64,000 nt of DNA from a bacterium (lineage in GTDB: Bacteria > Pseudomonadota > Alphaproteobacteria > Sphingomonadales > Sphingomonadaceae), in contig JAVBXL010000223.1 of NCBI GenBank assembly GCA_030824575.1, forward strand, positions 62,001 through 126,000, read 5' to 3'. The first letter of the stretch is position 1; every line of letters starts with the position of its first letter. The translations under genes were made by a program, and so were the position numbers. Below the pieces are notes generated by a model that worked only from the letters and a program-made list of their open reading frames with translations, was not told where the DNA came from and searched no databases. Below are positions 9,579 to 17,684 of the stretch, piece after piece.

Positions 9579-10010
9579 ATGACGCGGTACTTTCTTCTCG
9601 CCCCGCTGGCGATGGCATCGTCAGCCCACGCGCAGAGGGCGGACGACGATGCGTTGATGGCCGCTTACCGGGCCAAGACGCAGGTCGTTCGTTCGTGCGA
9701 CCGCAGTGGCGATGCGATCGTGGTGTGTGGCACGCAGGCAGAGCGTAACGCGCGTGAGCGGCTGCCCCTGCCCCGCGCCAGCGATGAAGCGGCCGCCCCG
9801 TTGCGGGGAGAAGTGCCGCGCGCCTCCGCCGTCGCCGTACGGCAGGGCAGTTGCGGCGTGGTCGGGGGACAGGGCACCGGCTGCACCGGGGGCTTGCCGC
9901 TATTCCAGGCGATTGGGGTGCTGGCGAAGGGCGTGCGGGCGATCGTCGATCCCGATGCCGACCTGTCGCCACCGCCGCCCGAACGCATCCAGGGCGCCGG
10001 GCAGCATTAG
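9579..10010 (+). CDS. Exported hypothetical protein with CDRSGDAIVVCG motif
   Basis: Small predicted periplasmic protein of unknown function. From ATG 9579 it starts with a signal peptide (MTRYFLLAPLAMASSAHAQ, cleavage after AHAQ). The mature part has a Cys pair in CDRSGDAIVVCGTQAER and a second pair in SCGVVGGQGTGC, which may form disulfides. The CxxxxDxIVVCG pattern recurs, from memory, in many sphingomonad exported proteins. An upstream in-frame ATG at 9555 is possible. It is encoded against hom and glpX. Confidence 0.7.
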   Translation: MTRYFLLAPLAMASSAHAQRADDDALMAAYRAKTQVVRSCDRSGDAIVVCGTQAERNARERLPLPRASDEAAAPLRGEVPRASAVAVRQGSCGVVGGQGTGCTGGLPLFQAIGVLAKGVRAIVDPDADLSPPPPERIQGAGQH

Positions 10011-10014
10011 GCGA

Positions 10015-11319
10015 TCAGTCGAGAATATGCATGACGATCGGCGTGTCGAGCAGGCTGTCGGACCCCGCCAGTCGCTCCAGCGTCTCCCGCACGCAGCGCT
10101 CTTCGCCGGCATGGGTGACGATGGCGACCAGCACGCCGTCGGCCTGGTTGGCACCGCGCTGGATCATGCTTTCGATCGATACGCCCGCGTCGCGGGTGGC
10201 GGCGGCGATTTCGGCCAGCACGCCGGGGCGATCCTGCACCTTGAAACGCAGATAGCTGCGGCCGATGCGTGCGCCGGCGTCCGCTGTGTTCTGCGGCGTG
10301 AGGGCGGCGACCGGCATGGCGAAGGCGTCGCCATATTCGTCGCGGGCAACGTCGATCAGGTCGGCCACGACGGCAGAAGCGGTCGGGCCGTCGCCCGCGC
10401 CCCGGCCCTGGAAGAAGAGGCGGCCGACGAAATTGCCCTCCGCCACCACAGCATTCAGCGATCCATCGACATGGGCGAGCGGATGATCGAGCGGCACCAG
10501 CATCGGGTGGACGCGCTGGAACAGGCCATCTGCGCCGTTCTGGGCCATGCCGACCAGCCGGATGCGGAAGCCTAGCGCCGCCGCTTCGGCGATGTCGGCG
10601 GCGATGACGTGACGGATGCCGGTGGTGGCGACAGCATCGAAATCCAGTTCGGTGCCGAAGGCGAGACTGGCGAGGATGGTCAGCTTGTGCGCGGCGTCGA
10701 TGCCGTCGATGTCGAAGCTGGGATCAGCCTCCGCATAGCCCAGATCCTGGGCTTCCTTCAGCACCTCGTCGAAGCCCCGGCCTTCCTTCTCCATCGTGGT
10801 CAGGATGTAATTGCAGGTGCCGTTGAGGATGCCGTAGACGCGGGCAATCTCGTTGGCGGCGGCGCCTTCGCGCATCCCCTTGATGACCGGGATGCCGCCT
10901 GCGACCGCGGCTTCATATTTCAGCGCCGTGCCGCCGGTTTCCGCAAGCCGGGCGAGGTCCAGGCCATGATGGGCCAGCATCGCCTTGTTGGCGGTGACGA
11001 AAGGCTTGCCCAAGGTCAGGCACTGGCGCGCCAGGGTAAGCGCGGGGCCATCCGCGCCGCCGATCAGTTCGACCACGACATCGACATCGTCGCGCGTGGC
11101 GAGCGTCGTCATGTCGTCCACCCATTCATAGGGCGACAGATCGACGCCACGATCCTTGTTCCGATCGCGTGCGGAGATGGCGACGATCTGGATCGGGCAT
11201 CCGGCGCGGCGCGCAATCAGATCGCCATTGGTGTTGAGCAGCCGAATCACCCCGCCGCCCACCGTGCCGAGGCCGACAAGCGCAACGCGCAGCGGGGCAT
11301 GGCGGTGCAGATTGGTCAT
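10015..11319 (-). CDS. hom: Homoserine dehydrogenase
   Basis: NAD(P)-dependent enzyme that reduces aspartate semialdehyde to homoserine on the way to threonine and methionine. It has an N-terminal Rossmann fold (VALVGLGTVGGGVIRLL), the central catalytic domain (EAAVAGGIPVIKG..., GILNGTCNYIL) and a C-terminal ACT domain (YLRFKVQDRPGVLAEIAAATRDAGVSIESMIQRG) that usually gives feedback control by threonine. The start at 11319 is chosen because the longer track frame encodes an Arg-rich, unconserved tail. Length is 434 aa. Confidence 0.96.
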   Translation of the reverse strand: MTNLHRHAPLRVALVGLGTVGGGVIRLLNTNGDLIARRAGCPIQIVAISARDRNKDRGVDLSPYEWVDDMTTLATRDDVDVVVELIGGADGPALTLARQCLTLGKPFVTANKAMLAHHGLDLARLAETGGTALKYEAAVAGGIPVIKGMREGAAANEIARVYGILNGTCNYILTTMEKEGRGFDEVLKEAQDLGYAEADPSFDIDGIDAAHKLTILASLAFGTELDFDAVATTGIRHVIAADIAEAAALGFRIRLVGMAQNGADGLFQRVHPMLVPLDHPLAHVDGSLNAVVAEGNFVGRLFFQGRGAGDGPTASAVVADLIDVARDEYGDAFAMPVAALTPQNTADAGARIGRSYLRFKVQDRPGVLAEIAAATRDAGVSIESMIQRGANQADGVLVAIVTHAGEERCVRETLERLAGSDSLLDTPIVMHILD

Positions 11320-11420
11320 GGCGGCGTATCTTCCTTGTGCGGCTGATGAACGCGGCGCTGATAGCCGCCCGCGCGGAACTGTCCAAGGAAAAGCGCGGCG
11401 TCGCGCGCGCCTCCCCCGAA

Positions 11421-12293
11421 TCAGGGCACGGCTCGTGTCCGTCCGCACGGGCCGAGCGCGGCGATGACCACGGCATAGTCAGCGCGCGCGGCCTCTGCAT
11501 CCTGAACCGACAGGGTGCGCACGGCGCGGGCGGGCAGGGTGGCGGGCAATGTGCAGGCCAGCCGATACCAGAGCAGGGTGCCCGGCTCCGGCGCGCGGGC
11601 CGCTTCGTCCATGATCTCGCCCAGCGCGACCGCCCAATGGGGCGCCTGGCCCGGACGGCGGAGGATCGACAGGGATACCGGATCGCCCTTTTCCGTGCGC
11701 AGAAAAATCTGCGTTTCGCCTTCGCCCGCAACCGTGCCGGCGACATGGAATGCGTCGCCCAGGCCCAGAATCCGCGGCGGCGTGTTGGGCGCGACCAGTG
11801 CGGACAGCACCGCCTTGACCCGGTCAATTTCAGCCGGGGTGGCGGGAATTTGCGCGTCGGGCGCGATCAGCTGGATTTCGCCGGGCCGCCCGCCCGGACG
11901 CGCGAAGAGGATCAGTTGCGCCTTTTTGAGCTTGGGCATCTTGCCCCGCGCGTCGAGGGGGGCGTCGTAGAGATAAGTTACAAGGGGGGCGATTCCCGCT
12001 TCGCCGCGAATCAGCCCCGTCACATCGGCCTCGACATACAGCCTTTTATGGCCTGCGGGGACCGAACCGGCCTGCTCCGCCTTCAAAGCGATGATGTTGC
12101 GAATACGCACATTGGCCACTAGCGGCGCTTTGTCCGCCAGGTCCACAATGTCAGCATAGGACAAGCCAGGGGGGGCGGATGATGGTTGCGTTACCAGCTT
12201 TCCATTCTGGGCAAAGGCGGGGAAAACCGCGGGAGGTGCGGCGAAAATGAGGCAGGACAATCCCAGGCGGATCAGGCGGGTGGCGGATTTCAT
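11421..12293 (-). CDS. Exported hypothetical protein
   Basis: A 290-residue protein of unknown function with an N-terminal signal peptide (hydrophobic LSCLIFAAPPAVFPAFAQ). The mature protein has mixed sheet-like segments (LYVEADVTGLIRGEAGIAPLVTYLYDAP, AQLILFARPG) and a lone Cys pair near the C-terminus (YRLAC, GPC). I recognise no catalytic motif. Similar exported proteins occur in sphingomonads (from memory). It is divergent from tonB, sharing a 254-bp intergenic region, and may be co-transcribed with hom about 100 bp downstream. Confidence 0.7.
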   Translation of the reverse strand: MKSATRLIRLGLSCLIFAAPPAVFPAFAQNGKLVTQPSSAPPGLSYADIVDLADKAPLVANVRIRNIIALKAEQAGSVPAGHKRLYVEADVTGLIRGEAGIAPLVTYLYDAPLDARGKMPKLKKAQLILFARPGGRPGEIQLIAPDAQIPATPAEIDRVKAVLSALVAPNTPPRILGLGDAFHVAGTVAGEGETQIFLRTEKGDPVSLSILRRPGQAPHWAVALGEIMDEAARAPEPGTLLWYRLACTLPATLPARAVRTLSVQDAEAARADYAVVIAALGPCGRTRAVP

Positions 12294-12547
12294 CGTCAGC
12301 TTCGTCCTATGTTTTTGGCCAGTGGCAAGGATGTCACAGGCAAGTCATTCCGATATGAAATGGTAACCGCAAATGAACATATCGATAAAGCGTTTGCGTG
12401 CCACGATGCGTCGCGATAGGAGTTTGCGCGGTAGCAAATGAACGGACAGGGGCCAAAGGCGACCGGGGCAGCCCGATCGGCTGGGGTCGTTTTTGGCTGA
12501 TTTTGTATAAACCACTGGTAAGATGAGTTAAGGAGTGTCGTTGCCGA
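12294..12547. promoter_or_regulatory. Divergent control region upstream of tonB with GCAAA/TTTGC boxes
   Basis: GCAAATGAAC occurs twice as a direct repeat (12369-12378, 12434-12443) and GTTTGC occurs at 12392 and 12422. The right pair forms the palindrome TTTGC-N6-GCAAA (12423-12438). Such GCAAA/TTTGC dyads resemble alphaproteobacterial Fur-type sites. They sit upstream of the tonB-exb operon, where iron control would be expected. Confidence 0.45.
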
Positions 12548-13210
12548 ATGGCCTATGCTGACCACTCGCAAGGATCGAGTCGGACTGTCTCGATCGTCAT
12601 CGTCGCCCTGATTCACGCTGTTCTTGGCTATGCCTTCGTCACCGGTCTTGGCATGAAATATGTCAAAAAGGCGGCAGAACAGCTGAACGTGATCGACGTG
12701 AAGGAGGAACCGCCACCACCGGACGAGGAGCCGCCACCGCCGCCGCCAGATCAGCCGATCGAGCCGCCGCCGGTTGTCGCGCCCCCGCCGATCGTGCAGA
12801 CCCCGGCGCCAGCGCCGACCATGACCGTCGTTCGGACACCCCCGCCGGTGTTCAATCCGGTTCCGGTCGCCGCACCGCCGCCGCCTCCGGCTGCACCGCC
12901 GCCCCCGCCTCAGGCTGCGACCCGCGCTTCGCCGCGTAGTCAGCCTGGTTCATGGCTAAGCGATGCGGACTATCCGAGCCGCGCGCAGCGTGAAGAGCGT
13001 TCGGGTACGGCTGGCTTCCGGTTGGAAATCGGCGCGGATGGTCGTGTGACCAACTGCACCATCACCTCTTCGACCGGCCATGCCGACCTCGACGAGGCGA
13101 CCTGCCGCCTGCTGCCGAAGCGTGCGCGCTTCAAGCCGGCCAAGGGGTCTGATGGTGCGGAAATGCCCGACACGTACAATGGGCGTATCACCTGGCGTCT
13201 GCCGGAATAA
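12548..13210 (+). CDS. tonB: Energy transducer TonB
   Basis: Inner-membrane-anchored periplasmic protein that passes proton-motive energy from ExbB/ExbD to outer-membrane receptors. A single N-terminal helix (about 15-36), a long Pro/Glu-rich spacer (EEPPPPDEEPPPPPPDQP..., about 52-130) and a TonB C-terminal domain (GTAGFRLEIGADGRVTNCTITSSTGHADLDEATCRLLPKRARF) are seen. The domain carries two Cys residues. It is the first gene of tonB-exbB-exbD-exbD. The two receptors at 52.6 and 55.4 kb are likely clients. Confidence 0.93.
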   Translation: MAYADHSQGSSRTVSIVIVALIHAVLGYAFVTGLGMKYVKKAAEQLNVIDVKEEPPPPDEEPPPPPPDQPIEPPPVVAPPPIVQTPAPAPTMTVVRTPPPVFNPVPVAAPPPPPAAPPPPPQAATRASPRSQPGSWLSDADYPSRAQREERSGTAGFRLEIGADGRVTNCTITSSTGHADLDEATCRLLPKRARFKPAKGSDGAEMPDTYNGRITWRLPE

Positions 13211-13276
13211 TCCTGATCGGGAAGGCGTGCGCCCGGCGCCGCCTGTCCCTAGCTTGATCTCATTGAGAGGGAAGTC

Positions 13277-14038
13277 TTGAACATGTTGATGTATCTCGCA
13301 GCTGCGGCTCCAAAGCCGGAAAACCCCTACGGTCTTGTGGAAGCCCTGGAACAGGGCGGTGTCATTGCCTGGACTGTTTTCATCATCTTGTGCGGCATGT
13401 CGGTCGGCACTTTCTACATTCTGTTCACCAAGCTGATCGAACAGCAGAAGGTGATCAACCAGGGCAAGAAGGTCCGTGCGACCTTCTGGCGCGCCGGTTC
13501 GCTGAAGGAAGCGTCGGCCAAGCTGGAAAAGAACTCGGCCTATAAGCAGATCGTCGATGACGGCATCAAGGCTCAGGAAGAGCATGGCAAGCTGAAGGAT
13601 CCGGTCGAAGCGCATGACTGGCTGCACGGCTCGCTTGCCCGTTCGGAAGCCGGCATCAACTCGTCGCTCGGTGGCGGCCTCGCCTTCCTCGCGACCGTCG
13701 GTTCGACTTCGCCGTTCATCGGTCTGTTCGGTACGGTTATCGGCATCTACCGCGCGCTCATCAAGATCGGCGCTGCCGGTCAGGCTTCGATCGACGCCGT
13801 TGCCGGCCCGGTCGGTGAAGCCCTGATCATGACCGCGCTGGGTCTGGCCGTCGCCGTTCCTGCGGTGCTCGCTTACAACTTCCTGCAGCGTCGTAACAAG
13901 AACATCGCCGAACAGCTTAACGGTTTCACCGTCGATCTGCTGGCCTATCTGGTTTCCGACGGCGCGGTGAAGCCTTCCGTTGGTCCGGCACCGGCAGCTC
14001 CGGTTGCCAAGCCTGCTGTCGCGCCGACCAAGGCCTGA
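13277..14038 (+). CDS. exbB: ExbB/TolQ/MotA proton channel protein
   Basis: Inner-membrane stator protein of the TonB motor. Three helices fit the family: one near residues 30-52 and two in the conserved core (LGGGLAFLATVGSTSPFIGLFGTVIGIYRAL and GEALIMTALGLAVAVPAVLAYNFL). Start ambiguity: TTG 13277 is spaced 6 bp from GAGG, while ATG 13283 is 12 bp away; either gives nearly the same protein. A short Ala/Pro/Lys tail follows the last helix. It lies 66 bp after tonB. Confidence 0.93.
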   Translation: MNMLMYLAAAAPKPENPYGLVEALEQGGVIAWTVFIILCGMSVGTFYILFTKLIEQQKVINQGKKVRATFWRAGSLKEASAKLEKNSAYKQIVDDGIKAQEEHGKLKDPVEAHDWLHGSLARSEAGINSSLGGGLAFLATVGSTSPFIGLFGTVIGIYRALIKIGAAGQASIDAVAGPVGEALIMTALGLAVAVPAVLAYNFLQRRNKNIAEQLNGFTVDLLAYLVSDGAVKPSVGPAPAAPVAKPAVAPTKA

Positions 14039-14153
14039 TTGCCTTAATATTCCGGTTCGGGGACCGGGTGGCGGCTGCGACCGCCCGGTTTCCCCGCCGG
14101 ACGTGGGCCTCGCTTAACGGGGCGCCATCGACATCAAGGTTAGGATTGTATCA

Positions 14154-14642
14154 ATGGCAATGAGTGTTGGCCCCGGCGGCGGTGACGACAAGCCCTTGTC
14201 CGACATCAACACGACGCCGCTCGTCGACGTCATGCTGGTGTTGCTCATCATCTTTCTCATCGCGGTTCCGGTCGTCGTCCAGTCGGTCGATCTTCAGCTT
14301 CCCAAGGTGGCTTTCGAGCCGACCACGACGAAGCCGGAAAATGTGTTGCTTTCCGTTACGCAAGCCTCCGATGGCAGTTGTGCCGTTTTCTGGGGCATGG
14401 CGCCGGTCAACTCCAGCGAGTTGCTGGATCGCGCGGTCGCTAAGCTGGAAGCGGACATCAAGAAATTAGGCGGCGTTGAGAATATGACGCCCGAGGATAT
14501 GCCCGAAGTGCATATCCGCGGCGACATCAATACCCCCTATCGCTGCATCGGTGGCACCATCTACACGATGCAGCGCGCTGGTTTCCCCAAGGTGGGCTTC
14601 ATCTCCGAGCCGGAACCCGGCTCGACGACGACCCGCCTCTGA
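14154..14642 (+). CDS. exbD: ExbD-type biopolymer transport protein, first copy
   Basis: Single-pass inner-membrane protein with a periplasmic domain. The helix holds the proton-carrying Asp (PLSDINTTPLVDVMLVLLIIFLIAVPVV). The periplasmic domain is longer than in the next copy and carries two Cys (GSCAVFWGM and PYRCIGG) that could form a disulfide, plus an insertion (GGVENMTPEDMPE). The C-terminal YTMQRAGFPKVGFISEP element is the usual ExbD end. It is followed 24 bp later by a second exbD, an arrangement common in sphingomonads. Confidence 0.92.
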   Translation: MAMSVGPGGGDDKPLSDINTTPLVDVMLVLLIIFLIAVPVVVQSVDLQLPKVAFEPTTTKPENVLLSVTQASDGSCAVFWGMAPVNSSELLDRAVAKLEADIKKLGGVENMTPEDMPEVHIRGDINTPYRCIGGTIYTMQRAGFPKVGFISEPEPGSTTTRL

Positions 14643-14666
14643 CCGGCTGATTAAGGAGATTTCGCT

Positions 14667-15089
14667 ATGTCCATGAGCATGGGTTCCGATGATGGCGAAC
14701 CGATGATGGAAATGAACACGACGCCGTTGATCGACGTCATGCTCGTTCTCCTCATCATGTTCATCATCACCATTCCGATCCAGACCCACGCGGTCAAGAT
14801 CGACCTGCCGCAGAACGCGCCGCCGACTGACAGCGTGATTGACCCGATCAAGAACAAGGTCGCCATCGACCCTGCCGGGATCATCACCTGGAATGGTTCG
14901 GCGATCGATCTGCTGACCCTGCGTCAGTATTTGCAGCAGTCGCTGCGTCTGCCTGTGGAGCCGGAACTGCAGTTCCAGCCGAATGCGCAGACCCGCTATG
15001 TGACCGTTGATGAAGTGCTGGCGGAGATCAAGCGTGCCGGCGTGACCAAGCTTGGCTTCGTCGGCAACGAGCAATATGGCAATTTCTGA
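14667..15089 (+). CDS. exbD: ExbD-type biopolymer transport protein, second copy
   Basis: Second ExbD paralogue, 140 aa. The N-terminus EMNTTPLIDVMLVLLIMFIITIPI carries the conserved Asp of the proton path. The periplasmic domain lacks the Cys pair and insertion seen in the first copy and ends in ...VTKLGFVGNEQYGNF. AAGGAG lies 8 bp upstream of the ATG. Two unlike ExbD subunits in one operon suggest a heteromeric ExbD dimer or different TonB partners (inference). Confidence 0.92.
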   Translation: MSMSMGSDDGEPMMEMNTTPLIDVMLVLLIMFIITIPIQTHAVKIDLPQNAPPTDSVIDPIKNKVAIDPAGIITWNGSAIDLLTLRQYLQQSLRLPVEPELQFQPNAQTRYVTVDEVLAEIKRAGVTKLGFVGNEQYGNF

Positions 15090-15181
15090 CCGCTGACATC
15101 CCTCAGCGTCCATCCGCGCAAGACTTCCCGGTTTCGCGGATTGGCCATGCTGGACCAGGCATCAGATGATTGCAGCTATTC

Positions 15182-15210
15182 AAGGGTCGCCTTCGGGCGG
15201 CCCTTTTTTT
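15182..15210 (+). terminator. Intrinsic terminator of the tonB-exb operon
   Basis: An 8-bp stem GGGTCGCC / GGCGGCCC (one G-T pair) with a TTCG tetraloop is followed by seven T residues. It is a strong rho-independent terminator about 95 bp after the last exbD. The rest of the 15090-15444 gap shows no gene or clear signal. Confidence 0.9.
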
Positions 15211-15444
15211 GCCTGTTGCCGACGCAAGGCGGCGGCCGGTCGGGTGGGCGCGAGGAAGAGCGGCGGGCAGCTTCGCGCCATGCTCCGACACGGGACAGCC
15301 AAAGCGATCCGTCGAGGGTAGCAGATGGCGGTCTGGTCGAAATAAAATCGATCCGGCGACTTTTACGGCAGCCAGGAAGGGGCGGCTTAACCCTTTGCTT
15401 ACCCCGATCGCCGATGGTGCGTCAGAGGTAATCCGGTATCGATC

Positions 15445-15756
15445 ATGGGCGCGGAACGTAAAACAGAGTATGACCGAAAGGCGCGGGCGGCCGAACGGCG
15501 CCATGTGCAGATCGGGGTCAAGGTCCGGCGGCCGGGGGAAACCTGGTTCACCAGCCGGATCACTGACGTATCGATCACCGGATTTCGCCTGCAAAGCTTC
15601 ATGAAGCTGACCGTTGGCAGCGACCTTTGGGTGATGCTGCCGGGATTCGAAGGACGGCGCGCCCGCGTGCTGTGGACTCGAGGTCCGGAATCAGGCTGCG
15701 CCTTCGAACGGCCGCTTCACCCTGCGATCCTCGACCATATCGTCCGCCTGAACTAA
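15445..15756 (+). CDS. PilZ domain protein
   Basis: A 103-residue single-domain PilZ protein, a candidate c-di-GMP receptor. The N-terminal basic stretch RKARAAERRHVQIGVKVR resembles the RxxxR ligand switch, and DVSITGFRLQS matches the D/NxSxxG motif. GFEGRRARVLWTRGPESGCAFERPLHP completes the barrel. It stands alone between the exb operon and a convergent ABC transporter gene. Confidence 0.85.
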   Translation: MGAERKTEYDRKARAAERRHVQIGVKVRRPGETWFTSRITDVSITGFRLQSFMKLTVGSDLWVMLPGFEGRRARVLWTRGPESGCAFERPLHPAILDHIVRLN

Positions 15757-15779
15757 CCGCCCGGCTTTCGTCGCCGCAC

Positions 15780-17567
15780 TCAGGCTACAGGACCATCTTG
15801 GAACTGCAGACTGGCCAGTCTCGCGTAAAGGCCGTTCTGGGCAACCAGCGCGGCATGATTGCCCTGCTCGACAATATGCCCCTCATCCATCACGAGGATG
15901 CGATCCGCGGCGCGCACCGTCGCCAGCCGATGGGCAATGACGATGGTCGTGCGCCCCTGCATCAGCCGACCGAGCGCATCCTGCACCAACCGTTCGGATT
16001 CGGCGTCGAGCGCAGAGGTGGCCTCATCCAGCAGCAGGATCGGCGCGTCGCGCAGCAGGGCGCGGGCGATCGACAGGCGCTGGCGCTGGCCGCCGGACAG
16101 GCGCGCCCCGCCTTCGCCCATCTGGCTGTCCAGCCCCTGTGGCAGCGCGCGCAAAAACGCTTCGGCATTGGCGGCGCGGGCGGCTTCCCAGATCTGTTCG
16201 TCGGTGGCGTCCCAGCGGCCGTAGCGCAGATTGTCACGCGCCGATGCGGCAAAGATCACGCTGTCCTGCGGCACGATCGCCATCATGGCGCGCAGCGCGG
16301 CGGGATCGGCGTCGGGCAAGGCGACGCCGTTGAGGCGAATGGTGCCCGAAGCCGGATCGTAGAAGCGCAGCGCGAGCTGGATGAGAGTCGATTTGCCCGC
16401 GCCGGATGGACCGACGACGGCGACCGTCTCGCCCGGCGCGACAGCGAAGGAGACACCACGCAGCGCCGCCTGATCGGGGCGGGTCGGATAATGGAAATGC
16501 ACATCCTCGAAAAGCAGATGCGCGCCCTGATCGCCGCTGGGCAGCAGGGTCGGATGCGCCGGGGGCAGGATGTCAGGTTTGGCGATCATCAGTTCATGCA
16601 GGCGGCTGGCCGCGCCCGCCCCACGGAGCAGGTCGCCCCAGCTTTCGGACAGCGATCCGAACGCCCCGGCGACCAGCCCGCCGGTCAGGACGAAGGCGGC
16701 GATGCTGCCGCCCGACAGGCGGCCGGCGGCGACGTCGAGCGCGCCCTGCCACATGACGGCGGTGATCGATCCGAAGACCAGCCCGATCACCACCGCGGTC
16801 ATGATCGCGCGCAGGCCGATTCGTCGCCGCGCGGTGGCGAAGCCGCTTTCAACGGTCGCGTCAAAACGAGCGGCCTCTCGCCCTTCCTGCCCGAAGGCCT
16901 GGACGATCTTCATTGCGCCCAGCACTTCGCTGGTGACGCTGCCAATATCAGCCAGCCGGTCCTGGCTGGCGCGCGACAGGCCGCGGACCCGGCGGCCAAG
17001 GCCGATCAGTACCAGCAGGATGACCGGAATGCCGAGCAACAGCATCGCCGCAAGCTTGGGCGCGAGCGCGAAAAGGTAGATCAGCCCGCCAATGCCGGTG
17101 ACGAGGTTGCGTAGCGCGACCGACACGGTCGATCCGACCACCTGTTCGACGATCGCAGTGTCGGCGGTCATGCGGGACGCGATTTCGGACGGCCGGTTTT
17201 CCTCGAAGAAGCGAGGGGCCTGGCGCAGCAAATTGGCCTGGGTGGCGCTGCGGATATCGGCAACGACACGCTCGCCCAGCCAGGACACGAAATAGAAGCG
17301 CAGCGCGCTGGCGATCGCCAGAATGATGACGATCAGCAGGAGATATTCGAACCAACGGCTGATGTCGCCGCCGCCCATGAACCCCTTGTCGATGACCAGC
17401 CGGAAGCCGCTGGGGATGCCCAGCGTCGCCGCTGACGAAACGATCAGCGCCGCGAGCGCGCCGGCGATGCGGCCCGGATAGCGACGGGCGAAACCCCACA
17501 GCATCGCCAGGCTGCCAAGGGCGGGGCGCGCGTCGGCGCGGGCGGTGGGTTGCGGGGCATCCTCCAT
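15780..17567 (-). CDS. ABC exporter, fused permease and ATPase (MsbA-like)
   Basis: Half-transporter of 595 aa. An N-terminal six-helix exporter domain (about 20-320) is followed by an ATPase domain with Walker A GPSGAGKST, signature LSGGQRQR and Walker B ILLLDEATSALD, then the H-loop IVIAHRL. The family includes lipid, peptide and drug exporters; nothing here fixes the substrate. From memory, the nearest annotations are ABC transmembrane proteins of the MsbA/LmrA group. It is likely transcribed with the methyltransferase-fusion gene 117 bp upstream, across a hairpin. Confidence 0.92.
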   Translation of the reverse strand: MEDAPQPTARADARPALGSLAMLWGFARRYPGRIAGALAALIVSSAATLGIPSGFRLVIDKGFMGGGDISRWFEYLLLIVIILAIASALRFYFVSWLGERVVADIRSATQANLLRQAPRFFEENRPSEIASRMTADTAIVEQVVGSTVSVALRNLVTGIGGLIYLFALAPKLAAMLLLGIPVILLVLIGLGRRVRGLSRASQDRLADIGSVTSEVLGAMKIVQAFGQEGREAARFDATVESGFATARRRIGLRAIMTAVVIGLVFGSITAVMWQGALDVAAGRLSGGSIAAFVLTGGLVAGAFGSLSESWGDLLRGAGAASRLHELMIAKPDILPPAHPTLLPSGDQGAHLLFEDVHFHYPTRPDQAALRGVSFAVAPGETVAVVGPSGAGKSTLIQLALRFYDPASGTIRLNGVALPDADPAALRAMMAIVPQDSVIFAASARDNLRYGRWDATDEQIWEAARAANAEAFLRALPQGLDSQMGEGGARLSGGQRQRLSIARALLRDAPILLLDEATSALDAESERLVQDALGRLMQGRTTIVIAHRLATVRAADRILVMDEGHIVEQGNHAALVAQNGLYARLASLQFQDGPVA

Positions 17568-17582
17568 AGATGCGGCGCTTAG

Positions 17583-17627
17583 AGCGATTTCACGGGATAG
17601 GAAATATCCGACCGCCCTGAAATCGCT
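17583..17627. repeat. Intergenic palindrome AGCGATTTCA...TGAAATCGCT
   Basis: Ten-base arms (17583-17592 and 17618-17627) enclose a second inner dyad GGATA/TATCC (17595-17609). It lies between the fusion gene and the ABC transporter gene on the minus strand. It may be an attenuator, processing site or dispersed palindromic repeat; the sequence does not decide. Confidence 0.55.
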
Positions 17628-17684
17628 TTACGCCGAGAAAATTGCGCGGCTGAAGACGCTACCATGCGTCGCCTGGCACGCGCT

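Noticed and set aside
12700-12930. CCGCC-rich repeats in tonB considered as a DNA repeat element
   Set aside because: They encode the normal Pro-rich spacer of TonB.
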